The translations under genes were made by a program, and so were the position numbers. Of a DNA stretch of 64,000 bases, positions 35,920 to 43,976 are shown one piece after another. Source of the stretch: JAWKSY01 sp041402125 (lineage in GTDB: Bacteria; Planctomycetota; GCA-002687715; DRQF01); the NCBI GenBank assembly GCA_041402125.1, contig JAWKSY010000002.1, forward strand, positions 62,001 through 126,000. Reading direction: 5' to 3'. Under the pieces are notes generated by a model that saw only the letters and a program-made list of their open reading frames with translations, had not been told where the DNA came from and made no database searches. How positions within the stretch are numbered: the stretch's first letter is position 1; each line of letters opens with the position of its first letter.

Positions 35920-36122
35920 GGACGGACGTCCGGATCCCGAGAATGAAGAAGTCCCGGCGAAACAGGATCATCGAGCCCGATCTCGGCCAGAAGCTCTTCT
36001 TCACCTGGTTCGGGTTCGCGATCCTCCTCTACCTCTTCTCTCTCTGGCTCGGTCACGCGGTTTCCGAAGCTCAGATCAACGAGATGCGGCCAGCCGAGGT
36101 CTATCCGAAGTGGTCGCGCTGA
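35916..36122 (+). CDS. Small single-pass membrane protein
   Basis: 68 residues from a GTG that overlaps the previous stop, with GAGGTGAG upstream; an internal ATG at 35943 is possible. Basic N-terminus, one membrane helix (LFFTWFGFAILLYLFSLWLG), short polar tail. Coupled to the gene before it, hinting at a joint role. Unknown. Confidence 0.55.
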   Translation: MRTDVRIPRMKKSRRNRIIEPDLGQKLFFTWFGFAILLYLFSLWLGHAVSEAQINEMRPAEVYPKWSR

Positions 36123-36319
36123 GGGCCGACGGCTCGAAGGGCCCTTCGACCGCTACCGGTGCGACCTCCACCTCGCCGCAGTAGGGCGTCGGCCGATCGG
36201 GCCGGCCCGTCGCTTCTTGGCGGTGCTCGATGACGATCGGGAAGTGCCATTCCCGAGAGTCCACGCGGCGCTGCCGCGACCTGACCGCGATCAATCGGTC
36301 ACTCGAGGAAGGAGGGGAG

Positions 36320-36616
36320 ATGAAAGGTGAGGTTCGAGTCGAGGTGAAGGAGCTCCGCCGGGCGATCGATCTCCTCCTGGAGCGCGTCGAGACGACCCGG
36401 GGTGAGTCGTTCGTCCTCGGGTGTGACTCCTACTGGCATGTCCACCAGATGGATGCCTTCAAGCTCGGCCATGACGCTCCGCCCGTGGTGCTGGGGTCAC
36501 TTCGGGATGACGTCGATCATCTCGCGCGGATCGCGAAGGGCGGGGCCGCGCCGATTCCGCAGGCCGCGGCCTACGCCGCTCACCTCCTCCTCTATCTCGC
36601 CGATGATGATCGGTGA
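36320..36616 (+). CDS. Small orphan protein, immunity-like
   Basis: 98 residues. ATG at 36320 behind GGAAGGAGG. Pattern VKELRRAIDLLLERVE, DSYWHVHQMDAF, VVLGSLRDDVDHLARIAKG, AAYAAHLLLYLA. The Y-W near residue 38, the L-G-x-L-x-D-D-x-x-x-L block and the final helix recur in a widespread group of small solitary proteins often seen near polymorphic toxins; recollection only. Soluble, acidic. Converges on the gene ending at 36745. Confidence 0.6.
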   Translation: MKGEVRVEVKELRRAIDLLLERVETTRGESFVLGCDSYWHVHQMDAFKLGHDAPPVVLGSLRDDVDHLARIAKGGAAPIPQAAAYAAHLLLYLADDDR

Positions 36617-36744
36617 GTCTGCGGCGCCTTGATCGGCGCTCGAGCGGTTGCGGCTGACCGAGCTCGGCGGTTTCGTCCTTCCGGATGGTGTGGATCGCGA
36701 CGGCGGCGGTCCGACCGACCCTGGCGTTCGCTTGCCGACCAAGG

Positions 36745-37353
36745 TCAGACGACCACGAAGACGACGCGACCTCTCGCGAAGAAGACGCCGACGCTTCCCT
36801 CCTCGGTCTCGTACCACCATTTCTGCTCGAAGCCGTCGCCGGGGTCCGAGGCGACCTTGTTGGGTTTCCCGAGCATCCGGAGGATGTCGGCATAGCCCGC
36901 TCCCAGGTACTTGAGATTCGCGTCCACCCCATCGAGACCGATGTTCGCGGTGACGGCGGAGAGATTCATCGGAGCATCGCTCCCCTCGAGGGCCTCCCAC
37001 CCTCGGACGGCGAGGGGGTGGAGGGACGGGGTCTCTTCCAGGACGGTGACGAGTCGGTCGAGCGTCGCGTGGAGCTCGGCGAGCTCGGAGGCGGCGGGCC
37101 GCGTCGGGGGCTCGGACGCCGCGTCTTCGCTTCGCTCGGCCGCGCCCGCCGATGGAGCGGCGGCGAGGCGGCGCGAGAGCGACTCGACCGCCTCGCGAAG
37201 CTCCCGGTTCGATTCGACGAGCCGCTCGAACTCGACCGGCCGCGGCGGGATCGCCGCGGCGTCGCTTTCGCGTCCGAAGTGGGAGAGGCCGAGCGCGCCG
37301 AGGGCGACGCCGAGGAGGCCGGCGAGGAAGGTGGGCAGGAGGGTGGTCTTCAT
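36745..37353 (-). CDS. Membrane-anchored protein with BamE/SmpA-like C-terminal domain
   Basis: 202 residues from the ATG at 37353. One N-terminal helix (LLPTFLAGLLGVALGALGL), a coiled-coil stretch (FERLVESNRELREAVESLSR, LHATLDRLVTVLEE), then a compact C-terminal domain ADILRMLGKPNKVASDPG, KWWYETEEGSVGVFF, ARGRVVFV. The L-G-K-P-x-x-V ... W-x-Y ... F-x-x-G-x-V-x-x-V order is that of BamE/SmpA-OmlA domains of the outer membrane assembly machinery. Here it is on a membrane anchor rather than a lipid. Outer-membrane link is inference. Confidence 0.65.
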   Translation of the reverse strand: MKTTLLPTFLAGLLGVALGALGLSHFGRESDAAAIPPRPVEFERLVESNRELREAVESLSRRLAAAPSAGAAERSEDAASEPPTRPAASELAELHATLDRLVTVLEETPSLHPLAVRGWEALEGSDAPMNLSAVTANIGLDGVDANLKYLGAGYADILRMLGKPNKVASDPGDGFEQKWWYETEEGSVGVFFARGRVVFVVV

Positions 37354-37524
37354 GGGAACAGCCTCTCGATCGACCGCGATGTCGAGGGGGCGGACGTGAT
37401 GCCGCCGCCGTCGTGCCGCTCCTGACGCCGCGACCATGATGACCCTCCGGGGGTTCTCGGGTCAAGTCGTGTCACGTCGACTCGCGTCGCGCCGGGGCCG
37501 CTCCGGCGAGGACCGCGGGTCGGT

Positions 37525-37530
37525 TAGGAT
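37525..37530 (+). promoter_or_regulatory. TAGGAT -10-like box
   Basis: GGTTAGGATTC, 47 nt before the lipoprotein start at 37578; recurring motif of this window. Confidence 0.4.
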
Positions 37531-37577
37531 TCACTCCGACCGCGCCGACCGGCGCGGCCTTTCGGAGGTCCTCTGCG

Positions 37578-38495
37578 ATGCGCATCTCGGTTCTCGTCGT
37601 CTTGATCCTCAGCCTCGTGGCGTTGGCCTGCGGAGAGGATCCGCCGGAGGCTCCGAGGCCGGTCGCGCCGAGTCCCTCGACGATCGCGCCCGAATCCACC
37701 CGGCCGCCGGACGACTGGCCGCCCGCGGCGCGGGAGCCCTATCCCGAGGAACGGCTGGATGACGAGCCGATCGAAGAGATGGAGGAGGGCGAGGCCCTGG
37801 CGGAGCTCCTCGCCGCCTGTCGGGAAGCGAAGGCGCGGGCACTCTCCATGCTCCCCGAGAGCGCGGACGAGGTGGCGGCGCAGACCGGAGCGGAGGGCTT
37901 CGCCGACCTGGGCCTCTGGGCCGAGGCGATGATGGCGCTGGCGAAGGGTGAGATCGAGTCGCGAGCGGATCGCTTTCTCCTCTTTCGCGCGCTCGCCCTG
38001 ACGAGAGTCCCCGAAGGCGCCGTGCCCCTTCACGTCCGGAAGGCGCGAGCAGCGGCCCTCGCGGTGGCCGCCGGGCGACTCGATGCGGATCCCGACCTGG
38101 GACTCCTCTTTCTCTGCGCCTACTCGAATGAGGATGCGCTCTGGGAGGGCATGGCCGGATTTACCCCGGAGCAGGTCCAGACCATCCGGTCGAGCCTCGC
38201 CCGTCAACTCCGCGAGCGCGTGGAACTGGAGGTGACCTTCCGGAAGGACCTGCCCCGACCCATCTGCGAGGCGGTGGCGATGGCCGTCTCGGAGGGTGGT
38301 CTCCAGGCCGGCCGACTCTCGGTCGCCAACGTCGTGCGCGCCGGATTGACGCCGGCGAAGCGGCGAGAGGGGACCTACCGTCTCGATGACGGGGATCCGA
38401 TCGAAGAGGTCCGACGCGTCATCCGCGCGGTGGGCGAGGATCTTCTGGTGGGGATCCGGATGCGAATGGTGGCCCGTCGCCTGATGGGGGAGTGA
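37578..38495 (+). CDS. Lipoprotein of unknown function
   Basis: 305 residues. Signal LVVLILSLVALAC with lipid Cys18, then a Pro-rich linker (about 20-60) and a helical, acidic body (EEMEEGEALAELLAACREAK, ALAVAAGRLDADPDLGLLFL, LARQLRERVELEVTF). No family recognised. Its TGA overlaps the ATG of the dioxygenase-like gene, so the two are coupled. Confidence 0.65.
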   Translation: MRISVLVVLILSLVALACGEDPPEAPRPVAPSPSTIAPESTRPPDDWPPAAREPYPEERLDDEPIEEMEEGEALAELLAACREAKARALSMLPESADEVAAQTGAEGFADLGLWAEAMMALAKGEIESRADRFLLFRALALTRVPEGAVPLHVRKARAAALAVAAGRLDADPDLGLLFLCAYSNEDALWEGMAGFTPEQVQTIRSSLARQLRERVELEVTFRKDLPRPICEAVAMAVSEGGLQAGRLSVANVVRAGLTPAKRREGTYRLDDGDPIEEVRRVIRAVGEDLLVGIRMRMVARRLMGE

Positions 38496-39304
38496 AGGGC
38501 GTGAGCGATCGATCCGAAAGTCACGCCGACTCCTCACCGAGGATGCCAGTGGTCTTCGCCGCGCACGGCGCGCCGATCCTCCTCGACGATCAGGAGTGGA
38601 TGGACGAGCTCGCGACCTGGGGGCGCGATCTGCCGAAGCCGGCGAGCATCCTCGTCGTCTCCGCGCACTGGGAGAGGCGGCCGACGACGCTCGGCGCCGT
38701 CGAGACCGTCCCCTTGCTCCACGACTTCTACGGCTTTGCGCCGCGCTACTACGAGACGGAGTACCCCGCGCCCGGCGCGCCGGCGCTGGCGGCCCGGGTG
38801 CGAGAACTCCTGGGCGGAAGCGGCCTGCCGGTCGCGGACGATCCCACCCGCGGGCTCGACCACGGCGCCTACGTCCCGCTCGTCGCCATGTACCCGAAGG
38901 CCGACGTTCCCGTCCTGCAGGTCTCGCTGCCCGCGCTGGATCCGGACCTGCTCTTCCGGCTGGGGCGCGCGCTGGCGCCGCTCCGACAGGAGGGCGTCCT
39001 GGTCTTCGGCAGCGGCTTCCTCACCCACAACATGCGTTTCGCCTTCGAACGCGGCACGCCGAGCTGGGCGACTGATTTCGACGGCTGGGCGGCCGAGGCC
39101 CTCGCCCGCTTCGACGTCGACGCCCTCCTGGACTTCCGCGATCGCGCCCCCGGCGCCTCGATGGCGCTTCCCACCTGGGAGCACTACGCACCGCTCCTCG
39201 TCGCGGCGGGCGCCGTCGGCGAGGAGACGCCGACCGTGACCTTCCCGATCACGGGCTGGTGGATGGACGGTGCCTTCACGAAGCGGTCGGTGCAGTTCGG
39301 TTGA
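38492..39304 (+). CDS. ygiD: LigB-type extradiol dioxygenase (DODA/YgiD family)
   Basis: 270 residues. Class III extradiol ring-cleavage fold. Metal and catalytic His: His25 (VFAAHGAP), His59 (VVSAHWE), the DHGAYVPL block, FGSGFLTHNM, and WEHYAPL near the C-terminus. Family members open catechol rings (for example 4,5-DOPA) using a single divalent metal; the natural substrate in bacteria is mostly unknown. Blocks LLHDFYGFAPRYYETEYPAPG are typical. The core begins at MPVVFAAHG (38543); the longer start at 38492 is kept because of its ATGA overlap with the lipoprotein gene. Confidence 0.85.
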   Translation: MKGVSDRSESHADSSPRMPVVFAAHGAPILLDDQEWMDELATWGRDLPKPASILVVSAHWERRPTTLGAVETVPLLHDFYGFAPRYYETEYPAPGAPALAARVRELLGGSGLPVADDPTRGLDHGAYVPLVAMYPKADVPVLQVSLPALDPDLLFRLGRALAPLRQEGVLVFGSGFLTHNMRFAFERGTPSWATDFDGWAAEALARFDVDALLDFRDRAPGASMALPTWEHYAPLLVAAGAVGEETPTVTFPITGWWMDGAFTKRSVQFG

Positions 39305-39335
39305 TGGGCGTCCGCCTCGCTCGAACCGCCTCCGA

Positions 39336-40916
39336 TCAGTGGTCGAACATGAGCTGCAGGCCGTTCGAGGTCCCGGGATTCGGGGCGAGCTCGGCCCACT
39401 GGTAGGAGAGCACCGCTCCCGCCAGCGCCGGCTGCGTCAGGGACACGGGCGCGGTGAGACCTCCCTGCGCATCGAGCGGCAGGAGGGCCTGCAGGAAGAG
39501 GTGGTTGAGGAGCGGTGAGATCAGGAGGGGAAACGTCGTCCCCGCGATGATCTCGTTCGTGGGGAAGAGACTCCCCGCCACCAGAGCCTGCGCACCCGGT
39601 GTGCCGCCGCTCACCGTGAAGACTCCCGTGGCCGGGGCGCCGGTCGCGGGCTGCCAGCTCAGGGAGAGGCCGCCGCTGCCTTGCCCGTAGGGCTGGGCGC
39701 CCTTGTGGCAGAGGATCCGCGCCTCGGGCGGGACGGGCGTGAAGCTCGGCGGGGATCCCAGGCCGGTCACGATGTCGCTGCGCTCGGGAATGGCGTCGCC
39801 GTTGAGGTCGCTGACCGGAGGCCAGGCGACGTATTCGAGCACGGCGAAGTCGATGCCCGAGCGGATCTGGTAGCGCATCGGCGCGATCCCGGTCTGTACG
39901 CCGAAGAGATGGTCGTCGACGCCGTCGCCGTTCCAGTCGAAGGGACGGACCGCGAGCAGGCGAGTCTCGTAGGCCCCGCCGATCCCGAGATCGAAGGAGG
40001 CGAGGATGCTGTCGTCATCGCCGGAGTAGATCCGGACCTTCTCCTCGACCGGCGCGACGATCAGGAGATCGGCGTGGCCGTCGCCGTCGACGTCGCCCGC
40101 GCCCTTCACCCCGGTCCCGAAGTGATCGAAGGCCGCCGTTCCGTTCCAGAAGCGGAGGTAGGCGAAGTTCGCGCCGGAGACGAGCGCCGCGCCGCCGGCC
40201 TCGGGCGCGACGAAGGGCGACTTCCAGGCGCCGATCAGCGTCTCGTCGAGCCCGTCGCCGTTCGTGTCCCCGACGACCGCGACGGAGTGGACGATGTCCT
40301 GGTAGTCGAGCAGCTCGTGGATCTGCGCTCCGGTCTGTCCGTTCATCCAGATGACGTGGACGATCGCCGGGGCCGAGAGCGTCGGCACCTGGCGGTAGTG
40401 GACGACGAGATCGTCCCCGCCGTCCCCGTCGAGATCGCCGATGCGGAGGACCTGTTGCAGCGCTCCGCCGCCGAGCCCGCTCGGTCCGATCTGCTGGGAG
40501 AAGATCGGGTTCCCGGTCTGCCCGTCCTGCAGCACGAAGACCGAGAGTCCGTTCCCGGGGAACATCGTGCTGTTGATGAGATAGGCGACGTCCGCGTGGC
40601 CGTCGCCGTTCATGTCCCCGACGTCGGAGACGCCGCTCACGCCGTTGAAGGCCGCCGGCGTGGCGACGATCGGCCGCACGATGGAGCCGTCCGCTCCGGA
40701 AATGAGCCGCCACCCCGTGATCAGGTTGGTGACGATGGTCTCCTCGTAGCCCAGGGCGTAGTCCGACACGCCGTCTCCGGTGACGTCGCCGAGGTCGACG
40801 ACGCCGAGGTAGCGGTCGACGATTCCGACGGGCTGCTCGTGGAGGAGGGGAAGGCTCTGCGCGCTCAACGGCAGAGTCATGGTCAGCAAGACACCGAGCG
40901 TGACCAGGGTCCGCAT
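39336..40916 (-). CDS. Secreted FG-GAP repeat protein, subfamily A
   Basis: 526 residues. Signal peptide TLVTLGVLLTMTLPLSAQ; ATG at 40916. FG-GAP loops DVTGDGVSDY, DMNGDGHADV, DLDGDGGDDL, DTNGDGLDET, DVDGDGHADL, DWNGDGVDDH and a last DLNGDAIPER. C-terminal domain (GTPGAQALVAGSLFP, HLFLQALLPLDAQGG, QPALAGAVLSYQWAEL) matches 4220-5818 closely. Beta-propeller, probably surface exposed. A TAGGAT box lies on this strand at 41071-41066. Converges on the ygiD-type gene. Confidence 0.85.
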   Translation of the reverse strand: MRTLVTLGVLLTMTLPLSAQSLPLLHEQPVGIVDRYLGVVDLGDVTGDGVSDYALGYEETIVTNLITGWRLISGADGSIVRPIVATPAAFNGVSGVSDVGDMNGDGHADVAYLINSTMFPGNGLSVFVLQDGQTGNPIFSQQIGPSGLGGGALQQVLRIGDLDGDGGDDLVVHYRQVPTLSAPAIVHVIWMNGQTGAQIHELLDYQDIVHSVAVVGDTNGDGLDETLIGAWKSPFVAPEAGGAALVSGANFAYLRFWNGTAAFDHFGTGVKGAGDVDGDGHADLLIVAPVEEKVRIYSGDDDSILASFDLGIGGAYETRLLAVRPFDWNGDGVDDHLFGVQTGIAPMRYQIRSGIDFAVLEYVAWPPVSDLNGDAIPERSDIVTGLGSPPSFTPVPPEARILCHKGAQPYGQGSGGLSLSWQPATGAPATGVFTVSGGTPGAQALVAGSLFPTNEIIAGTTFPLLISPLLNHLFLQALLPLDAQGGLTAPVSLTQPALAGAVLSYQWAELAPNPGTSNGLQLMFDH

Positions 40917-41138
40917 GATCGACTCCTCTCCGAACGGGGGCAGGGACCCGAGCGAGTCCGCTCCCGTCCTGCGCTCGCGGCGCGAGGGGCACCGCTCCAC
41001 ATCGAGGGCCGGTTTCATGGTCCGGCCCGAATCCGCGCACCCGACGGTGCACGTCGCCACCCCGGATCCTACCGGTCGGGCGTGTCGGAAAAGGACGGCT
41101 TTTCGGATGTGGCGACGGGGAACGCGGATTGCTCGGGT

Positions 41139-42404
41139 TCAGCCCCGCCGCCCCACGAGGAACCAGGTCTTCATCGGGCCCTTGCCCTTGATCTCGATCT
41201 CGCCGCGGGCGGTGAACTCGTAGTCGTCCCGGAGGGCGAGGAAGACCTCCTCGTTGACCTGGATGCGGCCGGGAATGCCGTGCGACTCGAGGCGGCTGGC
41301 GGTGTTGACCGCGTCGCCCCAGAGGTCGTAGATGAACTTCTTGTGGCCGATCACGCCCGCGACGGCGGCGCCGCGCGCGATGCCGACGCGGATGTCGAGC
41401 TTGGCGTCGGTGGGCGAGGGGATCGAGTCGATGATCGGGAGGAGCCCGAGGGCCATCTCGGCCATCGCGGCGGTGTGCCCGGGCATCGGCTCGGGGATGC
41501 CGCCGGCGACCATGTAGGCGTCGCCGATCGTCTTGATCTTCTCGAGACCGTGGCGCTCCGCGAGCTCGTCGAACTCCTTGAAGATCCGGTCCATGAGCTC
41601 GACGAGGCGATCGGGCGGGAGGCTCGCCGAGAGCGGCGTGAAGCCGACCAGATCCGCGAACATCACCGTGACCTCGTCGAACCCGTCCGCGATCGAGCCC
41701 GGGCTGGCCTTCAGCCGCTGCGCGATGGACTCGGGAAGGATGTTCAGGAGGAGCGCCTCGGCCCGCGCCTGCTCCTCGACGATGCGATCCTCGGCCCGCT
41801 GCATGTTCGAGCGCATCGACCAGCCGACGACGGCGGTGAGGAGGAGCGCTCCCGCCGTCACGAGGACGTCGACGTTGACGAGCTTGTCCGGGCGCGTGAT
41901 CGGCATCCAGGGTACGACGTTCCAGCGCATCCAGATCGCGACGCCGAGTCCGAGGGCGGCGAGGGTCACGCCGATCCACATCTCCCGCCGGCGCGAGCGG
42001 GGGAAGACCGCGAAGCAGGCTCCCATGATCGGCAGGAAAAAGAGGTGGGCAGGAGCGCCGGCGCCGAAGTAGCGCGAGAGGAAGAGGCAGAAGACGATCG
42101 ACCACCCGATCAGCATGCGCCGGCCGGGCTCCGTCTTCCCCCGCGCGTCGAGCATCAGCGGCAGGAAGAAGGGGAAAGACATCGCGAAGCGGATCGCGAC
42201 GAGCTTCATCTTGTGGCTCGTCGAGGCGTCGATGAGGACGACGAGCCGGATCTCGACGAGGGCGAAGAGCAGCGAGACGAAGGCGGCGGCGAGGGCGGCC
42301 TGGTTCGCGAAGCGGACGTGCTTCGCCTCCGCCGGGGGCATCGTCGCGGTCACGCCGAGGTCGGAGAGCGCGCCCAGGCGTCGGGCGAGGGCATCGGGGA
42401 TCAT
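41139..42404 (-). CDS. Membrane-bound class III adenylate/guanylate cyclase
   Basis: 421 residues. N-terminal half has about five to six transmembrane helices (AALAAAFVSLLFALVEIRLVV, FFLPLMLDARG region, IGWSIVFCLFLSRYF, MWIGVTLAALGLGVAIW, LVTAGALLLTAVVGW), then a short signalling helix and a class III catalytic domain: metal Asp in VMFADLVGFTPLS, KTIGDAYMVAGG (second metal Asp), DLWGDAVNTASRLES and final KGKGPMKTWFLVG. The Lys-Asp substrate pair (IKTIGD, DLWGD) favours adenylate over guanylate cyclase. Product would be cAMP, cytosolic. Single gene; no cAMP-binding regulator in the window. Confidence 0.9.
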   Translation of the reverse strand: MIPDALARRLGALSDLGVTATMPPAEAKHVRFANQAALAAAFVSLLFALVEIRLVVLIDASTSHKMKLVAIRFAMSFPFFLPLMLDARGKTEPGRRMLIGWSIVFCLFLSRYFGAGAPAHLFFLPIMGACFAVFPRSRRREMWIGVTLAALGLGVAIWMRWNVVPWMPITRPDKLVNVDVLVTAGALLLTAVVGWSMRSNMQRAEDRIVEEQARAEALLLNILPESIAQRLKASPGSIADGFDEVTVMFADLVGFTPLSASLPPDRLVELMDRIFKEFDELAERHGLEKIKTIGDAYMVAGGIPEPMPGHTAAMAEMALGLLPIIDSIPSPTDAKLDIRVGIARGAAVAGVIGHKKFIYDLWGDAVNTASRLESHGIPGRIQVNEEVFLALRDDYEFTARGEIEIKGKGPMKTWFLVGRRG

Positions 42405-42526
42405 GGTCTCTCCGCTCGCGAGGGGGCCCGCCCTTCGAGGGCGTGTGCCGCGCGATGGAGCCTACCCGAGGGGGTGGCGGGTGTCACGGGCGGGCCGAGC
42501 CCCACCCGGCCGGGCGTTCGTCGAGG

Positions 42527-42532
42527 TAGGAT
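42527..42532 (+). promoter_or_regulatory. TAGGAT -10-like box
   Basis: GAGGTAGGATCC, 71 nt before the short gene at 42604; recurring motif of this window. Confidence 0.35.
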
Positions 42533-42603
42533 CCGCGCCGTCGGCGTCGCGGACGCCGCGAGCGGCGGGGCCGTCCCGTCGCCGGCGGAGAGAGGAAACA
42601 CGC

Positions 42604-42773
42604 GTGGTCCAGGGCTGGCAGATCGTCGTGAATGATCCGACCGTCCTCTGGATCTGGTGGCCTTCATCTCTCTGAACCTCGGGGCGCTTGCGCTCCCCGT
42701 TCCGCTCTATGCATTCTGTCTGCCGGGAATCCGCATCTCGAGGAGCGCGGACGTGGATTGCGATGCCCGCTGA
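42604..42773 (+). CDS. Tiny membrane protein, frameshifted
   Basis: GTG at 42604 with GAGAGG 8 nt upstream. Reads VQGWQIVVNDPTVLWIW; with one G restored at CTGGTGGCC (42654-42661) it continues AFISLNLGALALPVPLYAF, a clean membrane helix, then CLPGIRISRSADVDCDAR and TGA at 42771. Total about 56 residues. The frames are too short to be seen separately; the ribosome site and hydrophobic helix support it. Confidence 0.45.
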
Positions 42774-43010
42774 TCCTGGCGCCTCTTTGGAGGAAGACTC
42801 GGTGTCCGGACTGAATGACACGCGAACAGAGGATCCCGAGAGAACAGGGTCCCCAATCGTCAATCGTCCACGAGGAGCGCGTGCACGAGTGGCGGGAGGT
42901 TCGACGACGCCCCATCGACGAGCAGGCTCGATCGTGCCGGCTCACCTTGGTGATGGATGCGAGGCCGAGCGAGCGGTCTCGACGCCGCGTCGTGCCCATG
43001 GCGCAGTGAA

Positions 43011-43481
43011 ATGAAGCGCTTCTCTCCCCCCACCATCGGCCGCGATCTCGGGCGGTCCCTGACGCTCCTCGCGAGAGGCGTGCCGATCATGATCGGCGTT
43101 CACGTCCTGTGGCGCGGCCTCGCGGCGCCGACGCTCGCGAGCTCGTACGACGCCCTCGCGACCTACTTCCTGAGCGCCTTCTTCTGGCTGCTCCTCCGGC
43201 GCGATCCGTCGGAGCGTCGGACTCCGCTCCGCGAGATCTCGCCCGCATGGTGGAGGGGGATCGTCATCACGGGCCGCTGCCTGGGCGTCGTGCTCAGCGT
43301 CGTTCCCGGTGCGGCCTGCGTCGCGTTGATCTGGCGCGAGAGCGGTCTCTCGCCGGACCTCGCCTATTACGGGAAGGCCTTGGCGAGCTACCTCGGCTGC
43401 GCGGCCTACCTCTCGACCGTGGAGGCGGCGCGGATCGATCGAATCCGGTCCGCCGGATCGGCGCCGGAGGTCACGCGCTGA
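43011..43481 (+). CDS. Membrane protein of unknown function
   Basis: 156 residues from the ATG at 43011; an in-frame ATG at 42957 is possible. About three to four helices (SLTLLARGVPIMIGVHVLW, ATYFLSAFFWLLL, GIVITGRCLGVVLSVVPGAA, KALASYLGCAAYLSTV). Arg-rich loops (LLRRDPSERRTPLR) put that side in the cytosol. Not recognised. Converges on the zinc-ribbon gene. Confidence 0.55.
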   Translation: MKRFSPPTIGRDLGRSLTLLARGVPIMIGVHVLWRGLAAPTLASSYDALATYFLSAFFWLLLRRDPSERRTPLREISPAWWRGIVITGRCLGVVLSVVPGAACVALIWRESGLSPDLAYYGKALASYLGCAAYLSTVEAARIDRIRSAGSAPEVTR

Positions 43482-43504
43482 GGCGACGGCCGGGCGAGGG
43501 AGGC

Positions 43505-43915
43505 TCAGGCGTCTCCGATATGCTCCTCGATCCACGCGGCAAGCGGGTCGTCTTCGAGATCCTGGCGACGGTTGAGGCCGCAGGAGGGGCAGCGCTCGTC
43601 GCGGCCGACATAGGCCTCGCAGGCCTCGCAACGCGTGGGCGTGTCTCCCTGGCGGGGACCCGAGTAGAGGAGGATGTCGAGGATCGCGGCGACCCGGGCG
43701 GCATCCTCGCGAAGGACGAGGAACAAGCAGCCCTCGCCGAGACACTCATGGATCTGCCCCATCATCTCCCGGCGTACGCGGACGGCGAGTCCGTCCGCCC
43801 TGAACTTCCGGATGAGGACGATGGTGTTCGCGTCGTCGTCCGGGAAGTACTCGGGGATCTCGAGCCAGTCGCCGGGCTCGGCGCTCGGATCGACTGGCGG
43901 AGGGAGATCGGACAT
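43505..43915 (-). CDS. DUF2007-like protein with C-terminal zinc ribbon
   Basis: 136 residues. First part NTIVLIRKFRADGLAVRVRR and LFLVLREDAARVAAILDIL follow the ferredoxin-like pattern of DUF2007 putative signal-transducing proteins. Then a rubredoxin-like zinc ribbon: CEAC (about 105-108) and CPSC (about 118-121) in TRCEACEAYVGRDERCPSCG. Zinc binding is likely; role unknown. 61 bp after the kinase-SUMF1 gene that ends at 43977 on the same strand, but upstream in position it is the last gene of that leftward run. Confidence 0.7.
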   Translation of the reverse strand: MSDLPPPVDPSAEPGDWLEIPEYFPDDDANTIVLIRKFRADGLAVRVRREMMGQIHECLGEGCLFLVLREDAARVAAILDILLYSGPRQGDTPTRCEACEAYVGRDERCPSCGLNRRQDLEDDPLAAWIEEHIGDA

Positions 43916-43976
43916 GGGCGGAGCTTAGCAGGAGGACGGAGACCGGAGTGGCGGGATTCGGCGAGCGTTCGGGCGG

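Noticed and set aside
39681..42635. 984-codon plus-strand frame over the FG-GAP and cyclase genes
   Set aside because: Same artefact; the opposite strand carries the recognisable proteins.
42774..43010. Short frames on both strands after the tiny membrane gene
   Set aside because: No ribosome site, biased composition and no recognisable protein; left as intergenic.
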